The notes below the pieces were generated by a model. The model had not been told where the DNA came from, did not search any database, and worked only from the letters and a program-made list of their open reading frames with translations. This document shows positions 1 through 10,256 of a DNA stretch of 64,000 bases, piece by piece. Numbering within the stretch: position 1 is the first letter of the stretch; each line of letters opens with the position of its first letter. The stretch spans positions 682,001 through 746,000 of the forward strand of contig NZ_WXUB01000003.1 in NCBI RefSeq assembly GCF_011799805.1, in the 5' to 3' direction. Source of the stretch: Maribellus sediminis (lineage in GTDB: Bacteria; Bacteroidota; Bacteroidia; Bacteroidales; Prolixibacteraceae). The position numbers were made by a program, and so were the translations under genes.

Positions 1-2232
1 ACGAGCCTGTACTTCGGCTTTTTGTAAATCGAGGAAACGGGTGTAAGACTGATCGAAGACAACTCCAAACCGTTTAAAAATGCCATTTTCCTCCTCGCCG
101 AACTCATTCGATTGATATCGCTGAAATACTAGAATTGAGTTTTTATTGACTACAACTGACCTTGCATACCCCGGGGCTTCAAGAATGAATTTTTGTCTTT
201 CCACGGGTGTTCTTTTAAAATCGGAATACTTAAAGAGTAATCTGAAAAACCGGTTTTTTTCGGTTTTGGAATATTTTTCTTTGTAAAAATTTTTTCCATC
301 CTGAACTGCCTGAAAAGCATTATCCATGATCGGATGATCGAGGTATGGGATATGAAATTTTTCCAGGTAATCCCGTCCTTCGACCGCTATCCAATCGATT
401 ACCCCCTTTTTCGGATCGGAAAAATCCGTTATTATTTGTGTTCCTGCAACGAATTGTATTCCCAGTCCCCGCACTTCTTTTTCAAGCAGCCGGACAACTT
501 CGATCAATTCCCGGCTGTGGTGCATTCCCATTGAGCGTGCACGTAAGCGCTCCAATGCGGCTTCAATCTGTGCTTCGCGAGCCTGTTCTTCAGCTTTTTG
601 AAGGTCAAGAAAGCGGGTATAAGCTTGTTCAAATACTTTTCCGAAACGTTTGAAAATTTCTTCTTCTTCCTTTGTAAATTTAGTAAGATTCAACCGCTGA
701 AATATCATAATTGAATTCCTGCAGTGAACAGAAGCCCTGACCCAACCCGGAGCTTTGTATACAAATTCCTGTCTTTCCTTCGGTAATCTTCCAAAATCTG
801 AATACTTATACAACCACCTGAAATAGCTATCCTTTTCTGCCTTCGAATATTTTTCAGTATAAAAATTGATTTCATTTTTTCTAGCCTCCCAGAACCTGTT
901 TGGTTGTGGATGATCACTATTGGGAACGTGAAATTTTTCCAGGAACTTTTGTCCGTCCCTGGCATACCAGCTATTCACGCCTTTTTCCCTGTTTTCGAAA
1001 TCAGTGACTATTTGAGAACCGTTAATCTCAATACCCAGTCCACTTATTTCCTTGTCGAGCATCCGGACAACTTCAACGAGTTCTGTACTTTTGTGCATCG
1101 CCATCGATTGGGCACGTACTCTTTCCAGAGATGCTTCGATCTGCGCTTCCCTTGCCTGTACTTCGGCTTTTTGTAAATCGAGGAAACGGGTGTAAGATTG
1201 TTCAAAGACTTTCCCAAAGCGCTTCAAAACATCCTTTTCATCTTCTGAAAACTTTCTTCCATGATGATTAATGATAAAAATACTGGTGTATTTCGAAACC
1301 GCGCAGCATCGGGTATAGCCTCCCGGCCTCGACATAATTTCCTTTTTGCGTTCGGATGGAGCTTCCGTGTAAGGAGGATGTTTGAAAAGGTGATTGAAAA
1401 ACTTTAACTTTTCCTCATTCGTGAATTCCTCAGTATAAAATCCCGGTCCTTTATTTATCCCTTCAATAAGTCCGGAGTATATAGGGTGGTCATAAAAAGG
1501 AATGTGAACGCGCTCCACATAATCTGCAGTACCACCGGCTCCCCAGCAGTTAACTTCAGTCTTATTTTCTTCGTTTATGGCAATAAATGCACCTCCGGTA
1601 ATGGCTATATTAAGACTCTTCAATTGCTGATGGACGGTATTGATCACATCCTGCAATTCGGAAGTATGGTGCATGGCTAACGAACGGCTTCTAACTTTTT
1701 CCAGCGCTGCCTCAATTTCAAGCTCGCCGTTCTGTTTTTTGAGTTCAGCGGTTTTTTCATCGACCAAGCGCTGCAGTTCTTCGTTTTTCTTTTTCCATTC
1801 GTCTTTGTGCCAGGTATCTCCTTCACTGGTGTCGGCACCCATTGATCCGTGAATGTGGACCAGTTTCCAGGTGTTTCCATAATATTCGAATACAGAGCTA
1901 AGCCGCAATGGAATAATGTGTTTGCCTTCTGGCAATTCCATAGAGAGCAATAACTCATCCGTGTAAATGGCAGTATCCTGCTCAGGACTGATCCTACGGT
2001 GGATAGGCGTCTGCTGCCATTGCATTTCGATACCGGCACCTTGTACACGTTGATCGATGACCATTTGTCGAAGACGTTGGATTTCCCTGAATTTTTCATC
2101 CTGTGTAGATCCAAATCCCGTTACATCGTTAGCAACGAGTTCACTCATTTTTTCAATAGGAAAATCGTACATCATCAGGTCGAGGTAATCCCTGTAGGTT
2201 TTATCCAGTATTTTTTCCTTGGTTGAATTCAT
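1..2232 (-). CDS. Multi-GAF-like sensor protein with SnoaL-like N-terminus (partial, C-terminus outside window)
   Basis: An uninterrupted frame of 744 codons reads leftward from ATG at 2232 to the window edge, so the C-terminal output domain is not visible. Residues about 1-130 look like a SnoaL/NTF2-type domain with a conserved VHIHGS stretch; a charged coiled coil follows, then three GAF-like blocks (about 190-350, 385-540, 575-730). The blocks are joined by near-identical helical linkers of the type QKAE-QAREAQIEA-LERVRA, each followed by a MAMH motif. Such linkers are common in Bacteroidota GAF-containing kinases and cyclases, so an output domain of that sort is inferred. No signal peptide or membrane segment is seen, so it is probably cytoplasmic. 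The second and third blocks are very alike, which points to internal duplication. The 45-bp DNA at 4-48 recurs almost unchanged at 1157-1201. Confidence 0.8.
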   Translation of the reverse strand, partial: MNSTKEKILDKTYRDYLDLMMYDFPIEKMSELVANDVTGFGSTQDEKFREIQRLRQMVIDQRVQGAGIEMQWQQTPIHRRISPEQDTAIYTDELLLSMELPEGKHIIPLRLSSVFEYYGNTWKLVHIHGSMGADTSEGDTWHKDEWKKKNEELQRLVDEKTAELKKQNGELEIEAALEKVRSRSLAMHHTSELQDVINTVHQQLKSLNIAITGGAFIAINEENKTEVNCWGAGGTADYVERVHIPFYDHPIYSGLIEGINKGPGFYTEEFTNEEKLKFFNHLFKHPPYTEAPSERKKEIMSRPGGYTRCCAVSKYTSIFIINHHGRKFSEDEKDVLKRFGKVFEQSYTRFLDLQKAEVQAREAQIEASLERVRAQSMAMHKSTELVEVVRMLDKEISGLGIEINGSQIVTDFENREKGVNSWYARDGQKFLEKFHVPNSDHPQPNRFWEARKNEINFYTEKYSKAEKDSYFRWLYKYSDFGRLPKERQEFVYKAPGWVRASVHCRNSIMIFQRLNLTKFTKEEEEIFKRFGKVFEQAYTRFLDLQKAEEQAREAQIEAALERLRARSMGMHHSRELIEVVRLLEKEVRGLGIQFVAGTQIITDFSDPKKGVIDWIAVEGRDYLEKFHIPYLDHPIMDNAFQAVQDGKNFYKEKYSKTEKNRFFRLLFKYSDFKRTPVERQKFILEAPGYARSVVVNKNSILVFQRYQSNEFGEEENGIFKRFGVVFDQSYTRFLDLQKAEVQAR

Positions 2233-2705
2233 TTTTTCAGCTTTTGTGCTTTGCTAAAGTTTTACTTAGGCGCCTTCTTCTATTTTAGGAGTGAATTTTT
2301 TATCATAATGTATTTGATTGTATTTTTTTGGATCAACAACTATTTCTGTTGTCACTATTGACAGGTTTCATTAGCGTTTCAGTAATTTTTAATAAGTTAA
2401 GAAAAAAAGATATATAAATCCGATAAATTAGCAGAGAGACACTAATCTTATCTGTATTTTTACTCTGGAGAAGTCACGAAAATTTGGTCATATAGTTACC
2501 CTGATTAGAATAACATTCTAGTTGTCAAATAGTTTAAGCGATGTGCGCATTTGTTTGAAATGGAGTTTCCATCATTGGAACCGGCTTCGATTTAGTTACC
2601 TGTAAAGCAGCAACGAGAAAATTACAGGCTGCAAAAGATGGATTTTTATGAAGTGATTTTTTGTAATGAATTGTTTTGTTCCGGCAATCCTATTTTTTTT
2701 GCCTC
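2233..2705. other. AT-rich intergenic region
   Basis: A 473-bp AT-rich stretch between the start of the sensor gene and the end of the M20 gene, both on the minus strand. It should hold the promoter of the sensor gene. I see no convincing small gene, hairpin terminator or repeat family member here. Confidence 0.5.
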
Positions 2706-4052
2706 TTAACGACTAGATGTTGAAGCATGCTGACTGGTGTAATCGAGAACAAGATTAACCATGGCATTAACTCCGGTAACAAAGCTGCTTTCATCGAGGT
2801 AGAAATCAGCTGTATGATGAGGCGCTGCAGTTGCCGGATCCTGTCCCTTTGGCATACCACCAATAAAAAAGTAAAGTCCCGGTACCTTCTGTGCAAAAAA
2901 CGAAAAGTCTTCGGCCCCGGTAATGGCCTTAATTTCCATTACATTTTCTTTTCCGGCACTGCGTTCAAGTGTTGGCAGCATTTGGGCGGTCAAGGCTTCA
3001 TTGTTAAAGGTTACGGGGTATTTCGCTGAGTATGGTACATGCACGATAGCTTTTGCGCCGTTTGCTTCAGCCACATTTTCGGCAATTTCAGTCAGTCGTT
3101 GGTGGATTATTTGCTGGTCTGAATCGCTGAAAACCCTGATGGTACCCAGCATTTCCACAGTTTCGGGAATAATGTTCGAGCGGTTACCGCCTTTTATTGC
3201 ACCTACAGTAACCACGGCCGGATTCATTGTAAGGTTGATGTTTCTGCTTACAATTGTCTGTATGCTGTTAACGATCTGTGCGGCAGTGGCAATCGGGTCA
3301 ACCGATGACCACGGTTGTGAACCGTGTGAACCTTTTCCTAAAACTTCGATCTTGAAATCGCTGACACCAGCCATCATGGGTCCTGGTTTATAAACAATTT
3401 TCCCGGCTTCAAGATTTGATCTCATATGTTGGCCAAAGATTACCTCAACCTTAGGATTTTCGAGCACTCCCTCTTTGATCATCAGTTCGGCACCGCCTTC
3501 TTCTCCTTTTGGAGCACCCTCTTCTGCAGGCTGAAAAATGAAAACAACAGTTCCTTTCAGATCATCTTTCATTCCGGCAAGTATTTCGGCCACGCCCATC
3601 AACATCGCGGTATGCGCATCATGGCCGCAGGCATGCATCACACCTGTATGTTCGCCATTGTATTCGGTTACTACTTTCGAAGCAAACGGCACATCGGTTC
3701 TTTCAACAACAGGCAGGGCATCCATATCGGCGCGCAGGGCAACAACGGGCCCTGGCTTGCCACCTTTTAATACCGCTTTAACCCCGGTAATTGCAATGCC
3801 TTCGGTTACTTCCATTCCCAGCGATCGGAGATGTTCTGCTACCTTTTCTGCGGTACGGAATTCGCGGTTCGATAATTCGGGATGTTCGTGAAAATCGCGT
3901 CGCCAGTCGATCACCTTTTCTTCAATTGTTGAAGAAGCCCTGAAGGAATCGTTTCCGTTTTGTGCCTTCGACGGAGCTACAGAAAAACATAGCACAAGAA
4001 TCAGCAAAGTACACAGGGAAAAAATCTTATGGATTGTTGTAGTGTTTTTCAT
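2706..4052 (-). CDS. M20 family metallo-amidohydrolase (exported N-acyl amino acid amidohydrolase / hippurate hydrolase type)
   Basis: 448 residues. A signal peptide (about 1-30, ending SKAQ) suggests export to the periplasm. M20D-type motifs are in order: RDFHEHPEL (52-60), ALRADMDALP (105-114), HACGHDAHTAM (140-150) with the metal-binding Cys/His, QPAEEG (174-179) with the catalytic Glu, GQHM (207-210), GAEDFSFF (379-386) and HHTADF (412-417). The family hydrolyses N-acyl amino acids, indole-acetyl-amino acids or hippurate using two divalent metal ions; the substrate cannot be told from sequence. Length and motif set are complete, so the enzyme should be active. It appears to be a single-gene unit, with 176 bp separating it from the upstream lipoprotein gene. 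Confidence 0.92.
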   Translation of the reverse strand: MKNTTTIHKIFSLCTLLILVLCFSVAPSKAQNGNDSFRASSTIEEKVIDWRRDFHEHPELSNREFRTAEKVAEHLRSLGMEVTEGIAITGVKAVLKGGKPGPVVALRADMDALPVVERTDVPFASKVVTEYNGEHTGVMHACGHDAHTAMLMGVAEILAGMKDDLKGTVVFIFQPAEEGAPKGEEGGAELMIKEGVLENPKVEVIFGQHMRSNLEAGKIVYKPGPMMAGVSDFKIEVLGKGSHGSQPWSSVDPIATAAQIVNSIQTIVSRNINLTMNPAVVTVGAIKGGNRSNIIPETVEMLGTIRVFSDSDQQIIHQRLTEIAENVAEANGAKAIVHVPYSAKYPVTFNNEALTAQMLPTLERSAGKENVMEIKAITGAEDFSFFAQKVPGLYFFIGGMPKGQDPATAAPHHTADFYLDESSFVTGVNAMVNLVLDYTSQHASTSSR

Positions 4053-4228
4053 AGGATTAAAATTGTTTGTTTAGTATCGGTATCATTGGTATCCAGTAAT
4101 TTATGTTGTTGTAACAAAAAGAAGCTGTTTAGACATATTACAGCCGACAAGATCTACTTAATAACCTATGGTGGTATGAATTTGTTTATAGGCTGATTTT
4201 GAAATTAGCCATTGCGGATGCGGTAATG

Positions 4229-4741
4229 CTAGACTTTTCTGAATTCCACCCGATAGGTAATGCTTCCGTCGTCGCTGAACCACAAGTCTTTTAATACCAG
4301 TCGTTGAGCGCTTATTTCAACCTGAACCTGAACAAGTGTAGGGTCATCTTTTCCGGGAACATTAAATTCGAGGAATAAAGTCGTTTCGGTATCATTCAAA
4401 CTCCATTTTCCGTTTTCATCAATCGGAGTGCAACCGGTTGGTGTTAGAATCACTTCACCGTCAACAATATCGATGTCGTAAGTAGCATCGAAAGAGGTAG
4501 TTGTAAAGTTGCCACGGGAGGTAAACGAAGCTTCCATCATTACGCAGTCCATTTCTTCAAACAGATCAGTATGGCTGGTTCCGTCGCCGTTTTCATCAAC
4601 CGGTTCCGAAGTGGTGAAGCTTATGGCCTCCCAGTCGCCTGCTAACGGAGTTTCGGATTCCTCTTTTGAACAGGAAGCTGTAATCACGAAGACGGAAAAC
4701 AGCAACAGGCGTATCGCTTTTTTTAGAAATGGAGCATCCAT
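4229..4741 (-). CDS. Lipocalin-like lipoprotein
   Basis: 170 residues with a lipoprotein signal: charged start, hydrophobic core and a TASCSK lipobox with Cys24. The mature part begins LAGDWEAISF and shows alternating beta-rich segments with a GKWSLND-type strand near residue 130, the usual look of Bacteroidota lipocalin-like domains. The ligand is unknown. It is likely anchored in the outer or inner membrane facing the periplasm. It is divergent from the plus-strand barrel gene downstream, so the roughly 195-bp gap between them may hold two promoters. Confidence 0.75.
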   Translation of the reverse strand: MDAPFLKKAIRLLLFSVFVITASCSKEESETPLAGDWEAISFTTSEPVDENGDGTSHTDLFEEMDCVMMEASFTSRGNFTTTSFDATYDIDIVDGEVILTPTGCTPIDENGKWSLNDTETTLFLEFNVPGKDDPTLVQVQVEISAQRLVLKDLWFSDDGSITYRVEFRKV

Positions 4742-4935
4742 AGATCGTATTTGAAAGTTTAAATGTATTGAAATTATGGTTTAATTCAATGCTTCCGGAG
4801 TTTTGACTGACAGTGTATTGCAAAATGTTCGGAGCTCGATAAATGCTTGACTAAGCGATTTTGCACAATATAAGTCCGAAGTATATGGTTTTTGGCAGTT
4901 CTGTTGTAAATTACACATCAAAAAACCAGAATGCT

Positions 4936-5697
4936 ATGAAAAGAAACAACATGAATTCTTTAAACAAGTTTTGCCTGCTAATCGCACTAATTGTTGTGCT
5001 CGGTGTCGGAAAAGCCATGGCTCAAAAAGTGTACCCCATTACCAGTGGTGAAATGATCTTCTCTACCGGAACCACCGAGTTTACAGATGCCTACCTGCAA
5101 CAATATCCCGGAGCTTCAGTATCCGAGAATCCACTTCGTTTTACCATGTTCTTTCATTTTACACAATACTGGCATCTTGATTTCGGGAACAATTTTGGCA
5201 TGTTTATGGGTTTGGGAGTTAAAAACGTTGGAACGATCTCGGACGAGGTGTTATACAATGGAGCTGTAAGCGATTATCAGAATTATAAGATCATCCGAAG
5301 GGTATATACCGGAGGTGTTCCGTTGGCTTTGAAACTCGGCTCTTTTAAAGATAACTTATACTTTTTTGGCGGAGGCGAAGTAGAGTTTCCCGTTCACTTT
5401 AAGGAGAAGTACTGGAACAGTCACGACCGTGATGGCTCCAAGACAAAAACCAATGAATGGTTTGGCAGCCAAACACAAACTGTAATGCCTTCAGTGATTG
5501 CCGGCGTGCAATTTCCCGGAGGTGTAAATCTGAAATTTAAATATTACCTCAACGATTTTTTGAATAATGACTATACCGCTACCAATTTTGTATCGGACCT
5601 GACACGTTACAAAACCAGTCAGCTATGGTATTTTTCACTTTCGTGGCAGTTTAATACCGCCTATATTTTTAAGGGTGAAGAAGCCAGGGTTTATTAA
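4936..5697 (+). CDS. Outer-membrane beta-barrel protein, function unknown
   Basis: The frame is open from 4861, but ATG at 4936 (MKRNN) begins a clean signal peptide (hydrophobic LLIALIVVLGVG core, cleavage after MAQ), so that start is chosen; ATG 4951 is an alternative. About 253 residues. The mature protein has alternating aromatic/polar strands, glycine-rich turns (FFGGGEVEF, AGVQFPGGVNLKFKYYLNDF) and a C-terminal strand rich in Trp, Phe and Tyr, typical of small 8-12-stranded barrels. No specific family is recognised. It stands alone; the next gene is more than 500 bp away. Confidence 0.72.
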   Translation: MKRNNMNSLNKFCLLIALIVVLGVGKAMAQKVYPITSGEMIFSTGTTEFTDAYLQQYPGASVSENPLRFTMFFHFTQYWHLDFGNNFGMFMGLGVKNVGTISDEVLYNGAVSDYQNYKIIRRVYTGGVPLALKLGSFKDNLYFFGGGEVEFPVHFKEKYWNSHDRDGSKTKTNEWFGSQTQTVMPSVIAGVQFPGGVNLKFKYYLNDFLNNDYTATNFVSDLTRYKTSQLWYFSLSWQFNTAYIFKGEEARVY

Positions 5698-6217
5698 TCT
5701 GCTTTTATTGCCAATAAATAGACCGTTGGAGTTACAAACCTGCTAAAAGGTCTTCTAGTTCAATCATTTCACAATGTTTGTTGTTTTACAATTGTTGTTT
5801 ATCAGGCGACAGCGGATAGCTTGCGCTCGTGATTTGGACGCTTTAGTTGGTTGTAGCCGGCACCATAAAGGTTCTTAACAGTTGACAAGCGTTCAGAACA
5901 ATGTTCATTTTTTAAAACCAGCCAGCTAATACTACCAGAAACTTGACAGATGCAGAAACTGTCCGTTTCTTTTGGTAGGCCTTCAAACCCATGTACTTTT
6001 CACTTTATTATTTGAACCGCTTAACTGTTTGCATGTTATTAAATCTGGAAGAAATTAAAGGGTAATCAACGAGCGTTGCGCTCAGTTTTGCAATGCTAAG
6101 TTTATCTGGTTGTTACGTGCAAAAACCCCAACATATGGGGATGGTATAAGATGTTGTACATGTGTATTTTTGCGCGCGAAATGGAATAGTTACAGAATAA
6201 CAGTAAATAGAAATTAA
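5698..6217 (+). promoter_or_regulatory. Long leader/regulatory region upstream of pflB
   Basis: 520 bp without a gene. Near its 3' end a palindrome-like site (6127-6142, CCCAACATATGGGGAT) is followed by TATTTTTG at 6165-6172, which fits the Bacteroidota -7 element TAnnTTTG. The site closely resembles the perfect palindrome at 59209-59228 in front of the porin gene and sits at nearly the same distance from the -7 element. The rest (5700-6100) holds no repeat or small gene I can support. Confidence 0.55.
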
Positions 6218-8446
6218 ATGGATTTAAAAGACACCTTCAAAACCGGATGGTGGTGTAACGCTATCGAGGTTAAAGATTTTGTTTCTCTTAATATCTCACC
6301 CTACGACGGGGATCATCAGTTTTTACAGGGACCAACCGAACGTACCGTAAAACTTTGGAACATTTGCAAGGATGCACTAAAAGAAGAGCGTCAGAACAAC
6401 GGATTACGCGATGTAGACGTAAATGTGGTTTCGGGCATGAAAGCTTTTGATGCCGGTTACATCGATAAAGAGAGTGAAGTAATTGTTGGCTTGCAAACCG
6501 ATAAGTTGCTAAAACGCGCCATGAAACCGTATGGCGGTTACAATGTGGTTAAAAAGGCCTTATCGGAACATGGGCTTAAACCCAACCCGATAATAGACGA
6601 ATGTTTTGGAAAATACACCAAAACCCACAACGATGGTGTATTCGATGCCTACAACGAAGAAATCAGAAGTTTCCGTTCGTTGGGATTCCTTACCGGACTG
6701 CCCGATAATTATGCTCGTGGCCGTATTATTGGCGACTATCGTCGTGTGGCGTTGTATGGTATCAACCGTTTAATTGAAGCAAAAAAAGAGGATCTGGCCA
6801 ACATTCACGGTCCGATGAGTGATGCAACCATCCGCTTGCGGGAAGAGGTTTCGGAACAAATACGTGCCCTGTATGATATGATTGAAATGGGCAAAATCTA
6901 CGGCCTCGATTTATCACGTCCGGCAGAAAATGGCCGCGAAGCAGTGCAATGGACTTACATGGCTTACCTGGCTGCGGTAAAAGAGCAGGATGGTGCTGCG
7001 ATGTCGCTTGGAAGTGTTTCTTCATTTCTCGACATTTTTATCGAAAAAGACCTGGTGGACGGAATAATTACGGAATCGGAAGCCCAGGAATACATCGATC
7101 ATTTTGTGATGAAATTGCGTATGGTACGTCACCTGCGCATGGAAGCTTACGACCAGATTTTTGCCGGCGATCCAACCTGGGTAACCGAAAGTATTGGCGG
7201 TTTGCTTATCGATGGTCGCAGTAAGGTGACAAAAACCTCGTTCCGTTTTCTGAATACACTTTACAACCTGGGGCCGTCGCCCGAACCAAATATTACCATT
7301 CTCTGGTCGAAAGACCTGCCGAAGGGATTCAAAGATTATTGTGCAAAAGTATCGATCGAAACCTCGTCTATTCAGTATGAAAATGACGATTTGATGCGAA
7401 CAAGCTCAAATTGCGACGACTACGGAATTGCCTGTTGTGTGTCGATGCAGGAACTGGGAAAACACATCCAGTTTTTTGGTGCACGTACCAACCTTGCCAA
7501 AACCTTATTGCTGGCCATTAACAGCGGACGTTGCGAAAACACCGGAACACAAATGGTTAACGGGATTCCTTTTCTTGAAGATGAATACCTGGATTACGAT
7601 AAAGTAATTGCCAACTTCAAAATTGCGATGAAAGAAGTGGCGCGTGTATATAACGATGCGATGAACATTATCCATTATATGCACGACAAATACTACTACG
7701 AAAAAGCGCAAATGGCTTTGATCGACACCAATCCAAAAATCAACATTGCTTATGGTATTGCCGGATTGTCGATTGTTGCTGACTCGCTTTCAGCAATAAA
7801 ACATGCCAGGGTAAAACCTGTTCGCGATGAAAACGGTCTTACTGTTGATTTTCAGATTGAAGGCGATTTCCCGAAATACGGTAACGACGATGACCGTGTT
7901 GATCATATTGCGCGAGATGTAGTTGAGCATTTTAACATGGAGCTGGAAAAACTTCCGGTGTATAAAAATGCCACTCCAACCATGTCGGTACTTACCATTA
8001 CATCGAACGTGGTTTATGGTAAAAAAACCGGTGCTACACCCGACGGTCGCGCCAAGGGAGTAGCTTTTGCCCCGGGTGCCAATCCAATGCACGGGCGCGA
8101 TACACACGGAGTGATTGCATCGCTTAACTCAGTAGCTAAAATCGATTACAAGGATTCGAAAGATGGTATTTCGAATACGCTTTCGGTGGTGCCAAAATCG
8201 TTGGGAGCAACACCCGAAATGCGAATTGCCAACCTTGTCCGTACGCTTGACGGCTACTTTGGATGTAATGCACAACACCTGAATGTAAATGTACTCGATC
8301 GCGATACCTTGCTGCATGCCATGGAGCATCCCGAGGACCATCCTCAGCTGACCATCCGTGTTTCAGGTTACGCAGTTAACTTTGTTCGTCTAACGCGCGA
8401 GCAGCAACAGGAAGTACTGACTCGTTCGTTCCACGAAACGCTTTAA
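6218..8446 (+). CDS. pflB: Pyruvate formate-lyase (formate C-acetyltransferase)
   Basis: 742 residues, close to the roughly 760 of E. coli PflB. It converts pyruvate and CoA to acetyl-CoA and formate in the cytoplasm under anoxia by a glycyl-radical mechanism. The adjacent catalytic cysteines are visible at 406-407 (GIACCVSM), and the glycyl-radical loop RVSGYAV near the C-terminus places the radical on Gly717. The CC pair and the strong match to the PFL subfamily argue against a glycerol or choline lyase, which have a single Cys. The next two genes encode the activating enzyme and a formate channel, so the three form one functional unit. A hairpin terminator lies between this gene and pflA. 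Confidence 0.97.
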   Translation: MDLKDTFKTGWWCNAIEVKDFVSLNISPYDGDHQFLQGPTERTVKLWNICKDALKEERQNNGLRDVDVNVVSGMKAFDAGYIDKESEVIVGLQTDKLLKRAMKPYGGYNVVKKALSEHGLKPNPIIDECFGKYTKTHNDGVFDAYNEEIRSFRSLGFLTGLPDNYARGRIIGDYRRVALYGINRLIEAKKEDLANIHGPMSDATIRLREEVSEQIRALYDMIEMGKIYGLDLSRPAENGREAVQWTYMAYLAAVKEQDGAAMSLGSVSSFLDIFIEKDLVDGIITESEAQEYIDHFVMKLRMVRHLRMEAYDQIFAGDPTWVTESIGGLLIDGRSKVTKTSFRFLNTLYNLGPSPEPNITILWSKDLPKGFKDYCAKVSIETSSIQYENDDLMRTSSNCDDYGIACCVSMQELGKHIQFFGARTNLAKTLLLAINSGRCENTGTQMVNGIPFLEDEYLDYDKVIANFKIAMKEVARVYNDAMNIIHYMHDKYYYEKAQMALIDTNPKINIAYGIAGLSIVADSLSAIKHARVKPVRDENGLTVDFQIEGDFPKYGNDDDRVDHIARDVVEHFNMELEKLPVYKNATPTMSVLTITSNVVYGKKTGATPDGRAKGVAFAPGANPMHGRDTHGVIASLNSVAKIDYKDSKDGISNTLSVVPKSLGATPEMRIANLVRTLDGYFGCNAQHLNVNVLDRDTLLHAMEHPEDHPQLTIRVSGYAVNFVRLTREQQQEVLTRSFHETL

Positions 8447-8474
8447 GAAAAATTATACATCAGAATAGAAAGCG

Positions 8475-8508
8475 TGCTGCCGGCTTTAAACCCGGCAGCA
8501 TGTTTTTT
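8475..8508 (+). terminator. Hairpin terminator between pflB and pflA
   Basis: A 9-bp stem (TGCTGCCGG 8475-8483 with CCGGCAGCA 8492-8500) and an 8-nt loop are followed by a T-rich run (TGTTTTTTGTTTT). It ends 14 bp before the pflA start and would lower pflA expression relative to pflB, or overlap its ribosome-binding region. Confidence 0.75.
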
Positions 8509-8521
8509 GTTTTAAAGAAAT

Positions 8522-9271
8522 ATGTCTCAAAACCAGGAAATACTGATGGTGCACTCCATCGAATCCTTTGGTACGCACGACGGGCCGGGAATCAGGTTGG
8601 TGGTATTTTTACAGGGCTGCAACATTCAGTGTAAATACTGCCAGAATCCCGATACTATTCTCTTGAAAGGTGGCACGCCTACCGAAATTGAGAGCCTTGT
8701 AAAACGTGCAAAAAACATGCTTACCTATTTTGGCGACGATGGCGGAGTAACCGTATCAGGGGGCGAACCCATGTTGCAGAGTAAGGCCTTAATCCCATTT
8801 TTTGAGGCTTTAAAGGCTGAATCGATACATACCAATATTGATACCAATGGGTTGGTACGTACTCCTGAAGCTCAGTATTTACTGGCAGAACTGGCCGATT
8901 TGGTAATGTTTGATGTGAAGGGAACCAGCGAAACGATGTTTAAATCGATTGTCGGAGCAAAAGGACTGGAGCGTTTACTGGCAAACATTACCTTACGCGA
9001 ACAGAGTAAAAAATTATACTGGTTGCGGTATGTTCTGGTTCCGGGATATACCGATAGTGAGGAATCGTTAGACTGGCTTATTCAAACTTTTTCTGAAAAC
9101 AAGTACCTCGAGAAACTTGAAATTTTGCCCTACCATAAATTGGGAAAATATAAATGGGAAGCTTTGGGAATGGAATATAAATTTCAGGATGTGAAAGAAA
9201 ATACGCCGGAACAAATAGAACGCGCTTTTGAAAAATTGAAGCCACATTTTAAGGAAGTGATAGTTAAGTGA
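8522..9271 (+). CDS. pflA: Pyruvate formate-lyase activating enzyme (radical SAM)
   Basis: 249 residues, the usual PflA length. The radical-SAM CX3CX2C motif is at Cys33, Cys37 and Cys40 (GCNIQCKYC), and the SAM-binding SGGEP at 79-83. It uses a 4Fe-4S cluster and S-adenosylmethionine to abstract hydrogen from the target glycine of PflB. No additional ferredoxin-like cysteine domain is present, which fits a PFL activase rather than the larger activases of other glycyl-radical enzymes. It lies 75 bp downstream of pflB, behind a hairpin terminator, so some transcription probably reads through. Confidence 0.95.
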   Translation: MSQNQEILMVHSIESFGTHDGPGIRLVVFLQGCNIQCKYCQNPDTILLKGGTPTEIESLVKRAKNMLTYFGDDGGVTVSGGEPMLQSKALIPFFEALKAESIHTNIDTNGLVRTPEAQYLLAELADLVMFDVKGTSETMFKSIVGAKGLERLLANITLREQSKKLYWLRYVLVPGYTDSEESLDWLIQTFSENKYLEKLEILPYHKLGKYKWEALGMEYKFQDVKENTPEQIERAFEKLKPHFKEVIVK

Positions 9272-9454
9272 TAAAAGCTAGAAGTTGGAAGAAAGAAGAC
9301 AGTAGTCAGTTGGCAAAATGGCAATTGGCAAAGAAGTTACAAGTTGCGAACCACGAGTTTTTTGATCGGTGCTCCGTGCTTCCAGCCAACAGACTGCGTT
9401 AGAATTACAGAATAGTAAATCAACTATTAAAAAAACATTGAAGAACGAACAACC
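9272..9454. other. pflA-focA spacer with low-complexity GGCAAA/TTGGCAA motifs
   Basis: A 183-bp spacer containing degenerate repeats of GTTGGAAGAAAGAAG and TTGGCAAA type at about 9280-9335, similar in style to the purine-rich GGCAAAAG tracts near 39.0 and 40.0 kb. No gene is seen. Confidence 0.4.
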
Positions 9455-10240
9455 ATGAGTTTATATTCACCAAAGGAAATTATTAAAGAGGCAGGTAAAC
9501 TCGCCATTGCGAAGGATGCATATTCGGCAAAAAAAATACTGGTACTTGCTTTTATGGCCGGTGCTTATATTTCGTTTGGCGGACTGCTGGCTATTCTGGT
9601 AGGGGGTGGCGTTCCCGGAATTGGTGCTGCAAATCCGGGTATTCCCAGGTTTCTGATGGGGGCCATGTTTCCAGTTGGGTTGATGATGGTTGTTATGGCC
9701 GGAGCTGAACTCTTTACAGGAAACAACGCCTACTTTATGCCCAATGTTCTGAGTGGCAGTCAACGCTGGACAGCACCTTTGCGAAACTGGGGGCTTGTAT
9801 ATGCCGGAAATTTTATCGGATCGTTATTTGTTGCATGGTTTCTGGTACACCTCACTCACCTGGTAGCTGACTCACCATGGATTGATACCGTAAGAAACAT
9901 TGCCGTATCAAAAACATCAAATTCGTTTTATACTACTTTTCTGAAAGGAATTGGCGCCAACTGGTTGGTTTGCCTGGCATTGTGGATGGGAATGTCGGCA
10001 CAGCATACCAGCGGGAAAATTCTGGGTATCTGGTGGCCGGTGATGGCTTTTGTAGCCATGGGATTCGAGCACAGCGTAGCCAATATGTTTTTTATCCCGC
10101 TTGCTATTTTCGAGGGGGTTGATATTACCTGGGCTACGTTTATCGTTAAAAATCTTATCCCGGCAACGCTTGGTAATATCGTTGGCGGCGCTTTTTTTGT
10201 TGGTACCTTCTACTGGTATGCTTATGTAAAGGAAAAATAG
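9455..10240 (+). CDS. focA: Formate/nitrite transporter family channel (FocA type)
   Basis: 261 residues with about six hydrophobic segments, the family fold for pentameric formate/nitrite channels of the inner membrane. Recognisable family stretches are GAYISFGGLLAI near residue 35, the membrane segment with GAELFTGN near 88, and the SVANMFFIP-type stretch near 208 including the glycine/asparagine-rich helix break. The position directly after pflB-pflA indicates formate export or re-import during pyruvate fermentation; nitrite transport (NirC-like) is a less likely alternative. Confidence 0.92.
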   Translation: MSLYSPKEIIKEAGKLAIAKDAYSAKKILVLAFMAGAYISFGGLLAILVGGGVPGIGAANPGIPRFLMGAMFPVGLMMVVMAGAELFTGNNAYFMPNVLSGSQRWTAPLRNWGLVYAGNFIGSLFVAWFLVHLTHLVADSPWIDTVRNIAVSKTSNSFYTTFLKGIGANWLVCLALWMGMSAQHTSGKILGIWWPVMAFVAMGFEHSVANMFFIPLAIFEGVDITWATFIVKNLIPATLGNIVGGAFFVGTFYWYAYVKEK

Positions 10241-10256
10241 ATGGTCTTTTTTTGAC

